From assembly GCF_042649125.1 (NCBI RefSeq), contig NZ_JBHRYQ010000001.1, positions 2,356,001-2,420,000 on the forward strand: a stretch of DNA of 64,000 nucleotides, read 5' to 3'. The DNA is from Leadbetterella lacunae. Lineage in GTDB: Bacteria > Bacteroidota > Bacteroidia > Cytophagales > Spirosomataceae. Positions 8,460 to 17,204 of this stretch are shown piece after piece. The notes under the pieces were generated by a model that saw only the letters and a list, made by a program, of their open reading frames with translations, was not told the origin of the DNA and did not search any database. Position 1 is the stretch's first letter. Each line of letters begins with the position of its first letter. The translations under genes were made by a program, and so were the position numbers.

Positions 8460-9578
8460 TTAGTGTGGTTTAATTTTATTAAAAATTAACGCAGAGTCTG
8501 TAAATATAGTACCTAGCAAGCCACCCAATTTGTAATTATCATAGCCCAAAAAATACAAGCCTTTGTGCTCGCCATAAGCAGTTGCTGGCGTAGGAAGTCC
8601 GAATTTGTCCCAAGCAGATGTTGGTAAATCTATTTGCTTTTGCAAGTCTGAAGTATATCCAGTGGCCAAAATTATCTTTTCTGCCTCCACAAAATCTCCA
8701 TTAACTAAATATGCTCCGCCTGCATGTAAAGCTTTTATATCTCCCAATACTTTAATATTCCCTTTTTTTATTTGGTTTATGGTACCCAAATCTATAGTGG
8801 GCGACTTACCGGTTTCGCGAAGCATTTTAGCCGGATATTCGTGTGAAACAGGCACATTATATTTGGCCAAGTTTCCAAAAACCAACTTGCGAGTTTGAGC
8901 ACCAATCCAATCGCCTAAACCGAAGGGCAACTTCTCCAACTTTTTGGCGGTCAGCTGCACCGGGCTACCAAATAAATCTCTCGGAACCACAATAATCGGA
9001 CTTCGAACCGAAATACTGACCGAAACACCTGCAAGAGCCAAGTCTAGGGCAATTTCGGCTCCGGTGTTTCCCATGCCTACTACTATCGTTTTTTTACCCA
9101 AAAAAGGCTCTGCGTTTTTATACAAACTCGCATGCGAAATATCTCCTTTAAAATTCTCTTGTCCTTCCCAATTTACCAATTTGGGAGTTTTGTTAAGTCC
9201 TGTGCATACAATCACATTTTCGGCTTCAAGTATTTCGCCATTGTCGAGTGTGAGTTGCCAGCCATTTTTTATTTTATAGATTTTTTCTAAACCAACCCCA
9301 AACCTAGGCTTGATTTTAAAGTGAGCCGCATAATTTTCATAATAGGCCACCAATTTGTCTTTGGGTACATAAACAGGATAGTCAGCAGGGAATGGCAAAT
9401 GTGGCAAATGCGAAAGGTCTTTGACTGTATGCAGGGCCAATCTGTCATAATGAGCATGCCATTTTGAAGCAATCTGATTTGTTTTTTCTATTATTTCAAA
9501 AGCTTCCCCTGCATTTGCGAGCCTACCCGCTATGGCCAATCCGGCTGGGCCGGCTCCTATTATTATGTTTTTTATCAT
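8460..9578 (-). CDS. Flavin-containing monooxygenase-like NAD(P)/FAD oxidoreductase
   Basis: A 372-residue two-dinucleotide-binding protein. An FAD-binding GAGPAGLAIAG motif is at residues ~7-18, and a second GMGNTGAEIALDLA motif near residue 170 binds NADPH; between them is a fingerprint-like HTVKDLSHLPHLPFP segment similar to the FMO/YUCCA group, and near the C-terminus an ATGYTSD motif. Such enzymes hydroxylate or oxidise small nucleophilic or carbonyl substrates; the actual substrate is unknown. No signal peptide. It is divergent from the FGE-like gene with a 68-base gap. Confidence 0.85.
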   Translation of the reverse strand: MIKNIIIGAGPAGLAIAGRLANAGEAFEIIEKTNQIASKWHAHYDRLALHTVKDLSHLPHLPFPADYPVYVPKDKLVAYYENYAAHFKIKPRFGVGLEKIYKIKNGWQLTLDNGEILEAENVIVCTGLNKTPKLVNWEGQENFKGDISHASLYKNAEPFLGKKTIVVGMGNTGAEIALDLALAGVSVSISVRSPIIVVPRDLFGSPVQLTAKKLEKLPFGLGDWIGAQTRKLVFGNLAKYNVPVSHEYPAKMLRETGKSPTIDLGTINQIKKGNIKVLGDIKALHAGGAYLVNGDFVEAEKIILATGYTSDLQKQIDLPTSAWDKFGLPTPATAYGEHKGLYFLGYDNYKLGGLLGTIFTDSALIFNKIKPH

Positions 9579-9646
9579 CTTAAAAATCTATTTCATCAAG
9601 TTATCCCATTTTTTTTAAATAAAAATTTTTAGTTTTGAATATTACG

Positions 9647-10429
9647 ATGAAACTCATGAAAAATATACTTTTCGCTGCTTTTGCTCTACTGATTTGGTCT
9701 TGTGCCAAACCAAAAAAAATAGAAGAAAAAGATGGAATGGTGCTTTTGGAAGGCCAAGGGAACATCAAAAGTTTTTGGATAGAAAAAACGCCAGTTACCG
9801 TAGCAGACTTTGACAGGTTTGTGTCTGCTACCCATTATATAACAGAAGCCGAGAAGTTTGGAGATGCTGGATATTTTGACTTCAAAACAGGAATTTGGGG
9901 ACTAAAAAAAGGTTGTACATGGAGATATCCGTTGGGAACCGACACCACCGCAGCACCTATGGACCACCCAGTCACACAGGTTTCTTGGAATGACGCCGTG
10001 GCGTATTGTAAATGGGTGGGCAAACGCCTGCCTACAAGTGAGGAGTTTGTTTTTGCCGAAAAAAATGGAGAGGAAGATTACGAACAAAACTACACTTGGG
10101 GACAAAACTACGAAGAGGAAGGCAAGTTTAAAGCCAATTTTTGGCAAGGTTCTTTTCCATTTTATAATACCGTAGAAGATGGATTTTTAACGACTTCCCC
10201 TGTTGGTTATTTTGGATACAATAAAATCCACTTGGCAGATATGGGAGGAAATGTATGGCAATGGTGCTCTGACCAAAACCCCGAAAAACCGGGCGAATGG
10301 TTTCAACGAGGCGGCTCCTATTTGTGTGACCCGAAAGTCTGTCACGGTTTCAAAGTAGGTGGCATATCGTCTTCTACCCAAGAGACCTCGCTGCCACACG
10401 TAGGATTTAGATGCGTAAAGGATATTTAA
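9647..10429 (+). CDS. Formylglycine-generating-enzyme-family lipoprotein with conserved Cys pair
   Basis: A 260-residue FGE/SUMF1-type protein. The C-terminus contains RGGSYLCDPKVCHGF, with Cys227 and Cys232 in the same spacing as the two catalytic cysteines of true sulfatase-modifying FGEs (human Cys336 and Cys341), and ends in HVGFRCVKD; GGNVWQWCSDQ and TQVSWNDAVAYCKW are further family hallmarks. The N-terminus (MKLMKNILF...IWSC) is a lipoprotein signal, so the protein is anchored in a membrane. I chose ATG 9647; ATG 9656 or TTG 9635 are possible. A TAGTTTTG box is at 9630. Thirteen bases separate it from the next gene. No sulfatase is in the window. A non-catalytic FGE-fold role cannot be excluded. 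Confidence 0.85.
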   Translation: MKLMKNILFAAFALLIWSCAKPKKIEEKDGMVLLEGQGNIKSFWIEKTPVTVADFDRFVSATHYITEAEKFGDAGYFDFKTGIWGLKKGCTWRYPLGTDTTAAPMDHPVTQVSWNDAVAYCKWVGKRLPTSEEFVFAEKNGEEDYEQNYTWGQNYEEEGKFKANFWQGSFPFYNTVEDGFLTTSPVGYFGYNKIHLADMGGNVWQWCSDQNPEKPGEWFQRGGSYLCDPKVCHGFKVGGISSSTQETSLPHVGFRCVKDI

Positions 10430-10442
10430 TAAAAATAAAACA

Positions 10443-10727
10443 ATGGTAACACTTATTGCAAAATTAGAAGCAAAACCCGGCAAAGAAGACGAAACACTTA
10501 CTGCCCTACAAATATTGGTTGAAAAAACCACCCAAGAACCTGGCAATATAGATTATATATTACACCAAGAAAAAGAGAACAAATGTGCGTTTGTGTTTTA
10601 TGAAAGATTTAAAGACATGGAAGCATTTGATGCACATTCGGCTTCTTCGTATATTCAAGAGTTTAGAGCCTCGGCTGCTGAGCTTCTGGAAAGACCCGGA
10701 CAAATTACGTTTTTGGAGAGAAAGTAA
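10443..10727 (+). CDS. Antibiotic biosynthesis monooxygenase (ABM)-family protein
   Basis: A 94-residue single-domain ABM/YgiN-like protein: LIAKLEAKPGKEDE at the N-terminus, then the EPGNIDYILHQ and FVFYERFKDMEAFDAH segments expected of this dimeric ferredoxin-like fold. Members include quinol and anthrone monooxygenases, so a redox role towards a small aromatic is possible, but the substrate cannot be predicted. It follows the FGE-like gene by 13 bases and is probably in the same transcript, which ends at the strong terminator just downstream. Confidence 0.85.
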   Translation: MVTLIAKLEAKPGKEDETLTALQILVEKTTQEPGNIDYILHQEKENKCAFVFYERFKDMEAFDAHSASSYIQEFRASAAELLERPGQITFLERK

Positions 10728-10765
10728 ATTTTGTTTTTTTCAATAAAAGCAAAGCTTTAAGACCA

Positions 10766-10805
10766 AGAAAACCCATTTTGAAGGCAAAGTGGGTTTTCTT
10801 TTTTA
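10766..10805. terminator. Strong terminator after the ABM gene
   Basis: AAGAAAACCCA and TGGGTTTTCTT pair perfectly over 11 bp around a 14-base loop, followed by TTTTA. It closes the FGE-ABM transcript and, being A-flanked, may also end tgt on the minus strand. Confidence 0.8.
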
Positions 10806-10824
10806 TTTCAATGAAGTGGTTTTA

Positions 10825-11954
10825 TTATAAACGCTGCATCAGTTTTTTGATAGCCATTGGCTTCCAGGTGGCAAAATCTCCTGCTAAAATGTGCTTTCGG
10901 GCTTCGCCTACTAGCCATAAATAAAACCTTAGGTTATGCACACTCGCTATTTGAGCACCCAACATTTCTTGGCACTTCATGAGGTGTTTCAGATAGGCTT
11001 TTGAGTAAAAAGTACTCACGTAACCACCTAAACCTTCGTCTATTGGAGAGAAGTCGTCCTCCCATTTTTTATTTCTGATATTGATAATGCCTTCTGTGGT
11101 AAACAACATGCCGTTTCGGGCATTTCTGGTTGGCATCACACAGTCAAACATATCAGTTCCCAAGGCTATTCCTTCCAAAATATTCTCTGGAGTACCTACT
11201 CCCATCAAATACCTTGGTTTTTCTATAGGTAAAATATCATTGACAACCTCCAACATTTCGTACATTTCTTCCGCTGGCTCACCCACCGAAAGCCCCCGAT
11301 GGCATTGCCGGGCATGTCTTGGCTGGCAATAAACTCCGCCGACTGTTTTCTCAGGTCTTTATATACGCTGCCTTGCACAATAGGAAAAAGTGCCTGCTCA
11401 TAACCATATTTACCTTCGGTTTCGCCAAATCTTTTGACACATCGCTGAAGCCACCTATGCGTGAGGTGCATCGATTTTTGGGCATAATTAAAGTCACACG
11501 GATATGGCGGACATTCATCAAAAGCCATGATAATATCGGCTCCGATAATTCGCTGAATGTCCATGACATACTCAGGCGTAAACAAATGCTTGGAACCGTC
11601 TATGTGTGAATTAAAGTGAACGCCTTCTTCGGAAATCTTTCTGATTTCTTTTAGGCTAAAAACCTGATAGCCACCCGAATCTGTCAAAATGGGTTTATCC
11701 CAACCGTTAAACTTGTGTAAACCACCTGCTTTTGACATAATATCAAGACCCGGCCTCAAATACAAATGATAGGTATTTCCTAAAATAATCTGTGCCTCCA
11801 CCTCATCTTGTAGTTCTTTTTGATGGACACCCTTTACTGTACCTGCAGTGCCTACCGGCATAAAAATAGGGGTCAATATTTCGCCATGAGCAGTGGTAAT
11901 TTTACCTGCTCGGGCCTTAGTTTGTTCGTCTTTTTTCTGAAGCTCAAATTTCAT
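10825..11954 (-). pseudogene. tgt: Queuine tRNA-ribosyltransferase, interrupted by a one-base frameshift
   Basis: Tgt exchanges guanine for a queuosine precursor at position 34 of GUN-anticodon tRNAs. The N-terminal part (11954 down to ~11295) contains LTDSGGYQVFSL and FDECPPYP; the C-terminal part (to 10825) contains DMFDCVMPTRNARNG. The two are in different frames: the first runs IGGFRWVSQ, the second resumes with GEPAEEMYEM, where the family has IGGLSVGEPAEEM. The shift maps to a G run of five on the coding strand (C run 11293-11297) where six would restore a ~375-residue protein. This may be a real lesion or a homopolymer sequencing error. The usual zinc cysteines (CxCxxC) are absent: DEGLGGYVSTF stands there. 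Confidence 0.88.
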
Positions 11955-12044
11955 GATACAAATTTCTACTAAGTATTACTCGAAAACAAGTCCTTTTAAA
12001 TAATTTCATTATTGTATTTTTTCAATATTCTTCAAATGAATGCT

Positions 12045-12052
12045 TACTTTTG
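12045..12052 (+). promoter_or_regulatory. Candidate -7 box TACTTTTG of the glycosyltransferase gene
   Basis: TACTTTTG fits the Bacteroidota TAnnTTTG -7 pattern and lies 30 bases before the TTG start at 12082. No clear -33 TTG was found at the expected distance. Confidence 0.35.
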
Positions 12053-12081
12053 TCTTTTAAACCATAAACCAAACAAAAACC

Positions 12082-13287
12082 TTGGGCGTAGTTTTATCTG
12101 CTATATTTTTTGGAGCCGTGGCTGTTCAGTTAGTATACATCTTGTTTATTTTCACAAAGGTGATTAAACATGAAGACTTAGAGACGCCTTCAATCCAAAC
12201 CAAATTACCAAGCGTATCGGTCATAATTGCGGCATCAAACGAACTTGAAAATCTAAAGGAGTTGTTGCCAATGCTGGATCAGCAAGACTATCCCAACTTC
12301 GAAATTTTGGTTTCAGACGACCGCTCAGCAGACGGAACCTATGATTTCCTGCTCAATAACGAGGCTAAAATCAAGCATTTAAACTTTCTACGCATCAAAG
12401 ACCTTCCGGCACATTTTACTGCAAAAAAATATGCTGTAACGATGGCCGTTAAAAAATCCAAAAACGACGTTCTACTATTTACCGATGCCGACTGCAGACC
12501 TTCTTCTGACCTTTGGATTAGAAACATGGTCAATCAACTTACCGATGACAAAGATATCGTGTTGGGTTTTTCGAGATACGACTTGGAGCTTGGGGGCTTA
12601 AATGCCTTAATCAGATACGAAACATTCCAAACTGCACTTCAATATTTCTCTTTTGCTTTAGCCAAAGCACCGTATATGGGTGTAGGCCGTAACCTGATGT
12701 ACAGAAAAGAATTGTTCTGGAATAACAACGGATTTGCGAGTCACCACGGGCTTTTGAGCGGCGACGACGACCTGTTTGTAAATCAAGCGGCCAATAAAAA
12801 CAACGTAGCCATTTCCATTTCAGAAGAAACTGTAACGAACTCAGTACCCAAGAAAACTTGGGATGAATGGTTTGTGCAGAAACGAAGACACCTTTCGGTA
12901 GGAAAAAAATATAAATTAAAAGATAAAGTAAACTTAGGACTACTTTGGTTTAGCCAATTGTTGACTTGGTTTATGTTTATTCCCGCGTTCTTCATTCGTG
13001 CCGATTGGTTTGAAGCACCCGAATGGTCAAGAATACCCAATGACTTCTTAAAACAATATCACTTGGCACATTGGTACCCCTTCAATGACTGGATGAGACT
13101 CGTTTTGGGCGTGTTTGTCGTTTGGTTATTGGTAAAATGGTTGGTGCTTTCTAAAGTAAATAAGAAACTCCTAAACACCATTTCTAACTCCAAAATACCG
13201 TATCACGATTTCCTTTATACCGTGTATCTTTTTGTGTTTGGAATAATAACTTTATTCTCAAATCCGAAGAAAATCAAGTGGCGTTAA
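12082..13287 (+). CDS. Membrane-anchored family 2 glycosyltransferase
   Basis: A 401-residue GT-A glycosyltransferase. A transmembrane helix occupies residues ~3-27, then the catalytic domain begins with SVSVIIAASNELENL; it shows the DDRSADGT nucleotide-binding segment, the DxD-type FTDADCRP, a GDDDLFVN acceptor motif and QKRRHLS, which stands in the place of the QxxRW motif. Two or three further helices lie at the C-terminus. The only plausible start is TTG 12082, since the next in-frame ATG falls inside the catalytic domain. It separates tgt from the LptF/G gene, which are often neighbours in Bacteroidota. Its stop directly abuts the convergent permease stop. The sugar donor and product are unknown. 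Confidence 0.85.
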   Translation: MGVVLSAIFFGAVAVQLVYILFIFTKVIKHEDLETPSIQTKLPSVSVIIAASNELENLKELLPMLDQQDYPNFEILVSDDRSADGTYDFLLNNEAKIKHLNFLRIKDLPAHFTAKKYAVTMAVKKSKNDVLLFTDADCRPSSDLWIRNMVNQLTDDKDIVLGFSRYDLELGGLNALIRYETFQTALQYFSFALAKAPYMGVGRNLMYRKELFWNNNGFASHHGLLSGDDDLFVNQAANKNNVAISISEETVTNSVPKKTWDEWFVQKRRHLSVGKKYKLKDKVNLGLLWFSQLLTWFMFIPAFFIRADWFEAPEWSRIPNDFLKQYHLAHWYPFNDWMRLVLGVFVVWLLVKWLVLSKVNKKLLNTISNSKIPYHDFLYTVYLFVFGIITLFSNPKKIKWR

Positions 13288-14373
13288 TTACCTCGGAACT
13301 GTAAAATACATCACCGTAGCGATGCTTCCAAAAACAATATTTGGCAACCAAACAGCCAGCAGCGGTGGCATATTACCAGACTCGGCGATACCTTTTGACA
13401 TGATATAAAACAGGATATACACAAAGGCCAACACAAAACCGACGGCTATCTGCACACCCACTCCTCCTCTTGCCTTTCGGGCTGACACTATGAGCCCCAT
13501 TAAAGAAAGAATAATTACTGCAAATGGTGTAGCAAACCGTTGATAATATTCAATCTGAAAAATCTCAACGCCTTCGGCTCCCCTACTGTTTATCAAGTCT
13601 ATTTTGGCTTGCAGCTGCGGAATCGTCATGGTTTCATGCACATTGTTTGCATTGTCAAAATCTGACGGAAACATATTTATGGCAGAATCGAGCGGTGTGG
13701 TGCCTGAGCTAAAAGTTAAATCGTCTTTCAGAATCCCCAGTTTCCTAATTTTGTAATCGTATAGCTGCCATGTTTTTAGACTGTCCACATAAGTGCCCCT
13801 TCGGGCATACAGTTTTTCTACTAACTTATTGTCTACAATTTTTTCTAAGGTGACGTCATAAGCGGTTTTTGATTGGGTATCATAACTAGAAAGATACGCG
13901 TACACGTCTTTTTCTACGGCCATGTGCAGGTCACGGTCGTTGAAATAGTATTTTTCATGAATAAATTCATTTTCGAAAGCAATTCTAATCTTATTTGCCC
14001 TTGGCAATATCCAGCCAACCATCAGAAATGAAAAAACAGCAACTACTGAGGCACCTAAAATATAGGGATACATGAGCCTTCTGAAGCTAGTCCCTGAACT
14101 CAGAATGGCGATTATTTCGGTATGACTGGCAAGTTTTGCAGTAAAAAACACCGTAGAGATAAAAATCATCAATGGGCTGATGTAGTTTGCCCAATACGGA
14201 GCTAAGTTGGCATAATAAAGCAACAAAATATCTTTGGTGACTGCGTTATGCTCAATAAAGTCGTCGTTTTTCTCAACAAAGTCAATTACCACGATGACCA
14301 ATACAATCACAAATACCGCGAAAACGTATGTGGTAAGAAATTTTTTGAACAGGTATTTGTCGAGAATTTTCAT
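13288..14373 (-). CDS. LptF/LptG-family (YjgP/YjgQ) lipopolysaccharide export permease
   Basis: A 361-residue inner-membrane permease of the LPS ABC exporter. It begins MKILDKYLFKKFLTTYVFAV, the characteristic YjgP/YjgQ opening, has three N-terminal helices, a periplasmic jellyroll-like domain (about residues 125-260) and three C-terminal helices (PFAVIILSLMGL, GVQIAVGFVLAF, LLAVWLPN). Together with LptB it extracts LPS and passes it to LptC/LptA. I use ATG 14373; ATG 14397 adds eight residues. Whether it is the LptF or LptG counterpart cannot be decided. Proximity to tgt is a common Bacteroidota arrangement. Confidence 0.88.
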   Translation of the reverse strand: MKILDKYLFKKFLTTYVFAVFVIVLVIVVIDFVEKNDDFIEHNAVTKDILLLYYANLAPYWANYISPLMIFISTVFFTAKLASHTEIIAILSSGTSFRRLMYPYILGASVVAVFSFLMVGWILPRANKIRIAFENEFIHEKYYFNDRDLHMAVEKDVYAYLSSYDTQSKTAYDVTLEKIVDNKLVEKLYARRGTYVDSLKTWQLYDYKIRKLGILKDDLTFSSGTTPLDSAINMFPSDFDNANNVHETMTIPQLQAKIDLINSRGAEGVEIFQIEYYQRFATPFAVIILSLMGLIVSARKARGGVGVQIAVGFVLAFVYILFYIMSKGIAESGNMPPLLAVWLPNIVFGSIATVMYFTVPR

Positions 14374-14465
14374 GCTTGAATTTAAATGAAACACCAAAAT
14401 TAATCTAAAAATAGAAAGGATGTGGATTTTAACTTTTTTTAAATGAATAAAAAACGCATTTACAC

Positions 14466-14492
14466 AAAAAAAAGAGGCTCAAAAAACCTCTT
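14466..14492 (-). terminator. Terminator of the peroxiredoxin gene (minus strand)
   Basis: On the minus strand AAGAGG pairs with CCTCTT around a nine-base loop and is followed by a run of T. It lies 30 bases past the stop of the peroxiredoxin-like gene. Confidence 0.7.
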
Positions 14493-14522
14493 CTTTCCAT
14501 TACCCCATAAATATAAATCCTA

Positions 14523-15110
14523 TTATTTTAGACCTTCTAAAACCGAAAGCAAAAGCTTTCCGGGAATTCTTTTTGTGATATCTGGCTTTAAATATTCAAA
14601 TAACACTTCCGAATTTTTATCTATTACAAAAAGTGCCGGCACAGGCAAAACCTCGGTGGTTTCCCCTTTGGTTACGCCGCTGATATACTTTTTGGTTTTA
14701 TCGCTGGCTAGGTAACCTATGCCAAGACTTTGAATAACTGCTGCTTTTTTGTCTGAATAAATCTTATACTTTACATCTAACTTATCTTCTAAACCTTCTA
14801 CATTTTCAAAATCATCGGGACTGATGGCTACTATTTGATATCCCAAGGCAATAATCTGATCTTCTATTTTTGCCAAATCGGCTAAATGCACATTACAATA
14901 CGGACACCACCCACCTCTAAAAAACACCAAAACCGTTGGTTTATTAAAAATAGATGCCAAAGAGACTGCCTTATTTTGCTCATCATAAACCGAAAGGTCC
15001 GGCACTTTTTCACCAATCAAAATAGGCGAAATTTCGGTAGCTGAGGCGGCCACTTGTGCGTGTGCACAAAAACTCAAAAATGCGAAAACTGTGATAAAGA
15101 AAGACTTCAT
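14523..15110 (-). CDS. Exported peroxiredoxin-like (AhpC/TSA, thioredoxin-fold) protein
   Basis: A 195-residue thioredoxin-fold protein with a Sec signal peptide (MKSFFITVFAFLSFCAHAQ) placing it in the periplasm. The active site is a CPYC motif (Cys69 and Cys72 in FFRGGWCPYCNVH), followed by IVAISPDD and VPALFVIDKN, the cis-proline region. The CxxC pair suggests thiol-disulfide exchange or peroxidase activity. It follows OsmC by 22 bases and belongs to an oxidative-stress run with the OsmC and carboxymuconolactone-decarboxylase-fold genes upstream. A terminator closes it. Confidence 0.85.
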   Translation of the reverse strand: MKSFFITVFAFLSFCAHAQVAASATEISPILIGEKVPDLSVYDEQNKAVSLASIFNKPTVLVFFRGGWCPYCNVHLADLAKIEDQIIALGYQIVAISPDDFENVEGLEDKLDVKYKIYSDKKAAVIQSLGIGYLASDKTKKYISGVTKGETTEVLPVPALFVIDKNSEVLFEYLKPDITKRIPGKLLLSVLEGLK

Positions 15111-15132
15111 TCTGATATATTTAAATTGTTAA

Positions 15133-15543
15133 TTATGCTAACGTAGTAGCTTCTGTAATGTCCCATTCTCCCTCTATCATGCGGTGCACATAGCATCGGT
15201 CTGCTTGGTGTAGCAGTTCGGCTCGCTGCTCGTCGGTTAGGTCTCCCTCTATTTTGATGGCTACTTGTATGCTCGTACTTAATTTTCCGGCTTCGCCTCT
15301 TTTTACTACTTGTTCTAGGTCTGCGTTTACTTCGCCTATTTCCCAGTTATTTTTTCGGGCTATAAATCTAACTGTTGCCACTTTACACATAGCCAAGCCC
15401 GCCAATACAAGGTCTGTTGGAGAAAACCCCAAGTCAGTACCTTTGCTCGCAACAGGCTCGTCGCCTACAATGCTATGACGGCCGTTACTTATAATCGATT
15501 GATACCCTTCTTGTAAATTCTTAATGTTTATTTTAGTTGCCAT
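15133..15543 (-). CDS. OsmC-family peroxide resistance protein
   Basis: A 136-residue OsmC/Ohr-like protein. It has the domain core with PTDLVLAGLAMCKVATVRF, in which Cys53 is the resolving-type cysteine, and the C-terminal LLHQADRCYVHRMIEG, containing the second conserved cysteine. OsmC proteins reduce organic hydroperoxides with dihydrolipoyl or thiol donors in the cytoplasm. It is 22 bases upstream of the peroxiredoxin-like gene and 109 bases downstream of the CMD-fold gene, all on the minus strand, so joint expression is likely. Confidence 0.85.
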   Translation of the reverse strand: MATKINIKNLQEGYQSIISNGRHSIVGDEPVASKGTDLGFSPTDLVLAGLAMCKVATVRFIARKNNWEIGEVNADLEQVVKRGEAGKLSTSIQVAIKIEGDLTDEQRAELLHQADRCYVHRMIEGEWDITEATTLA

Positions 15544-15652
15544 GATGTCTTTTTATATGTTACAATATTAATTCTATTTTTTTTTACCAAAGAAAGAAAG
15601 TCGTCGCCAAAGAAAGCAAGACGACATTTCTTTCAAATCTTCTACGTTTTAC

Positions 15653-16201
15653 TTAAACCAACTCCGCTTCTAGAGCTACCGCAGCTGGGAAATCTACCGG
15701 TACTTGCGTAAAGTTATGCACGTAGTTAGTAACGGTAATGTCACTGATAACGATTACCACATCTATAAAATTAGCTTCTGAATATCCGGCATTAAAAAAT
15801 TGTTCTTTTACCGTGTCTGCTACTTTTCCTCTTCCGTTTACTAAGGCTCTCGTTAACAAAGCCAAGGCTTCTATTTTTGAATCAAAATCTACGGATACGG
15901 CTCTAATTCCTAAAATTTGCTCATCTGTAAATCCGTTCATTTTTCCGATAGCGGTGTGAGCGGCTAAACAATACGCACATCCATTTATTTGACTTGTGAC
16001 TAGATTTACCACCTCTTTTTCTTTAGCTGAAAGGCTACTTTTACGATTTTGGTAAGCTAAATAGTCACCTAAAGCAGTATCATTTTTAGCGATGTAGGCA
16101 TATAAATTTGGAACAAAACCTAATCCTTTTTGAAGGTTTTCGAATATCGTTTGGTTGTTTGTTGAAACTTGGTCTTTTGTTGGTACACTGAAATTTTGCA
16201 T
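15653..16201 (-). CDS. Carboxymuconolactone decarboxylase/AhpD-fold peroxidase-like protein
   Basis: A 182-residue AhpD-like protein. The key segment is NGCAYCLAAHTAIGK: a CxxC pair and a histidine four residues after the second cysteine, as in the proton-relay site of alkylhydroperoxidase AhpD. The N-terminal VPTKDQVSTNNQTIF and central RALVNGRGKVADTVKE are typical of the uncharacterised peroxidase-related subgroup. Start is ATG 16201 (MQNFSVP); ATG 16207 is alternative. Same-strand neighbours are OsmC below and an AraC regulator above, so it probably belongs to a peroxide-defence group. Confidence 0.85.
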   Translation of the reverse strand: MQNFSVPTKDQVSTNNQTIFENLQKGLGFVPNLYAYIAKNDTALGDYLAYQNRKSSLSAKEKEVVNLVTSQINGCAYCLAAHTAIGKMNGFTDEQILGIRAVSVDFDSKIEALALLTRALVNGRGKVADTVKEQFFNAGYSEANFIDVVIVISDITVTNYVHNFTQVPVDFPAAVALEAELV

Positions 16202-16291
16202 GATCATTATTTGTTTAAATTGTTACGGTTATTCCGTTTTGATGATGCAAAGTTGGGGCATTTTGACCCCGAGGTGTTAGACCTTATTTCC

Positions 16292-17140
16292 CTATGAGTT
16301 GGCAATTTTTCCCGAAGTCATTTTTTCTTTAAATTCTGTGGGCGAATCGCCTTCATTTTTCTTAAAAAAACGGCTAAACGTCTGAATATCGGCAAAACCG
16401 AGCTCATAACCCACCTCTGCTATGGGCTTGTCAGTGTAGACAATAAGTCGCCGTGCTTCTAACATGATGCGTTCATGAATGTACTGAAGTGGAGTCTTAG
16501 TACTAAATTTTGAGAATATATTGGCGATAGTTTTGGGAGATTTATTAAGCAAGTCGGCGTATTCTGCCACGGTGTGTTTGTTTTTAAAGTTACTTTCTAC
16601 CAAAAAATTAAACGAACGAATCAGATCAACCTTGGCACTGTCAAAGTCTGCAATGTTGTGCTGTTTCTTATAAACTCTTGTGCACAAAATCAGCAAACGC
16701 TTTAACATCATTTGGAGCATTTCGAGCTGTAAGTTGTCGGAGCTGTTTAGTTCTATGATGGCCATTTTCCAGACCGCGTCTAGTATTTCTATTTCTTCCG
16801 TATTGGGCAAAAGCACCGGCACACTCGATGCTCCAAAAAACAATGCACCCTTACAACCCACCTCACTGTCGTGGTCTATAATACAATAAAACGGACGATT
16901 AAACTTCAATAGCTTAAGCGACTTGATATTGGTGAAGTCTATTTTATGAAATTCGGTGAGGCAAATAATCTGATTTTTATCAAACGTATAGGGTTTGGCA
17001 TCTATCGTGAGAGAATTACCGTCAGAAGTAAACCAAGCCAAAAGAAGCTCGCTCGCCCCTATTTCTTTGAGGTGATGGCACGAAGTAGCGTCCACATCTA
17101 GCATTTCGAATATCTCTCCTGTTTTGCCTTTAAACTTCAT
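16292..17140 (-). CDS. AraC-family transcriptional regulator
   Basis: A 282-residue regulator with a C-terminal AraC helix-turn-helix pair (about residues 190-278): AEYADLLNKSPKTIANIFSK and AEVGYELGFADIQTFSRFFKK with the SPTEFKE signature. The first ~170 residues are a cupin-like sensing domain with no recognised ligand site. I start at ATG 17140 (MKFKGK); 17164 adds eight residues. It sits 90 bases upstream of the AhpD-fold gene on the same strand, so control of the downstream AhpD-OsmC-peroxiredoxin genes is plausible but unproven. Confidence 0.82.
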   Translation of the reverse strand: MKFKGKTGEIFEMLDVDATSCHHLKEIGASELLLAWFTSDGNSLTIDAKPYTFDKNQIICLTEFHKIDFTNIKSLKLLKFNRPFYCIIDHDSEVGCKGALFFGASSVPVLLPNTEEIEILDAVWKMAIIELNSSDNLQLEMLQMMLKRLLILCTRVYKKQHNIADFDSAKVDLIRSFNFLVESNFKNKHTVAEYADLLNKSPKTIANIFSKFSTKTPLQYIHERIMLEARRLIVYTDKPIAEVGYELGFADIQTFSRFFKKNEGDSPTEFKEKMTSGKIANS

Positions 17141-17204
17141 ATTGTCTATTTTGGAGGGAAACAAAAAATAAGTTTTCGAAATTCCATTTCAAAAAAAACT
17201 GCAT

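Noticed and set aside
10825..11286. The second tgt piece as an independent gene.
   Set aside because: It begins in the middle of the Tgt domain and fits the first piece exactly with a one-base shift, so it is the C-terminal half of one gene.
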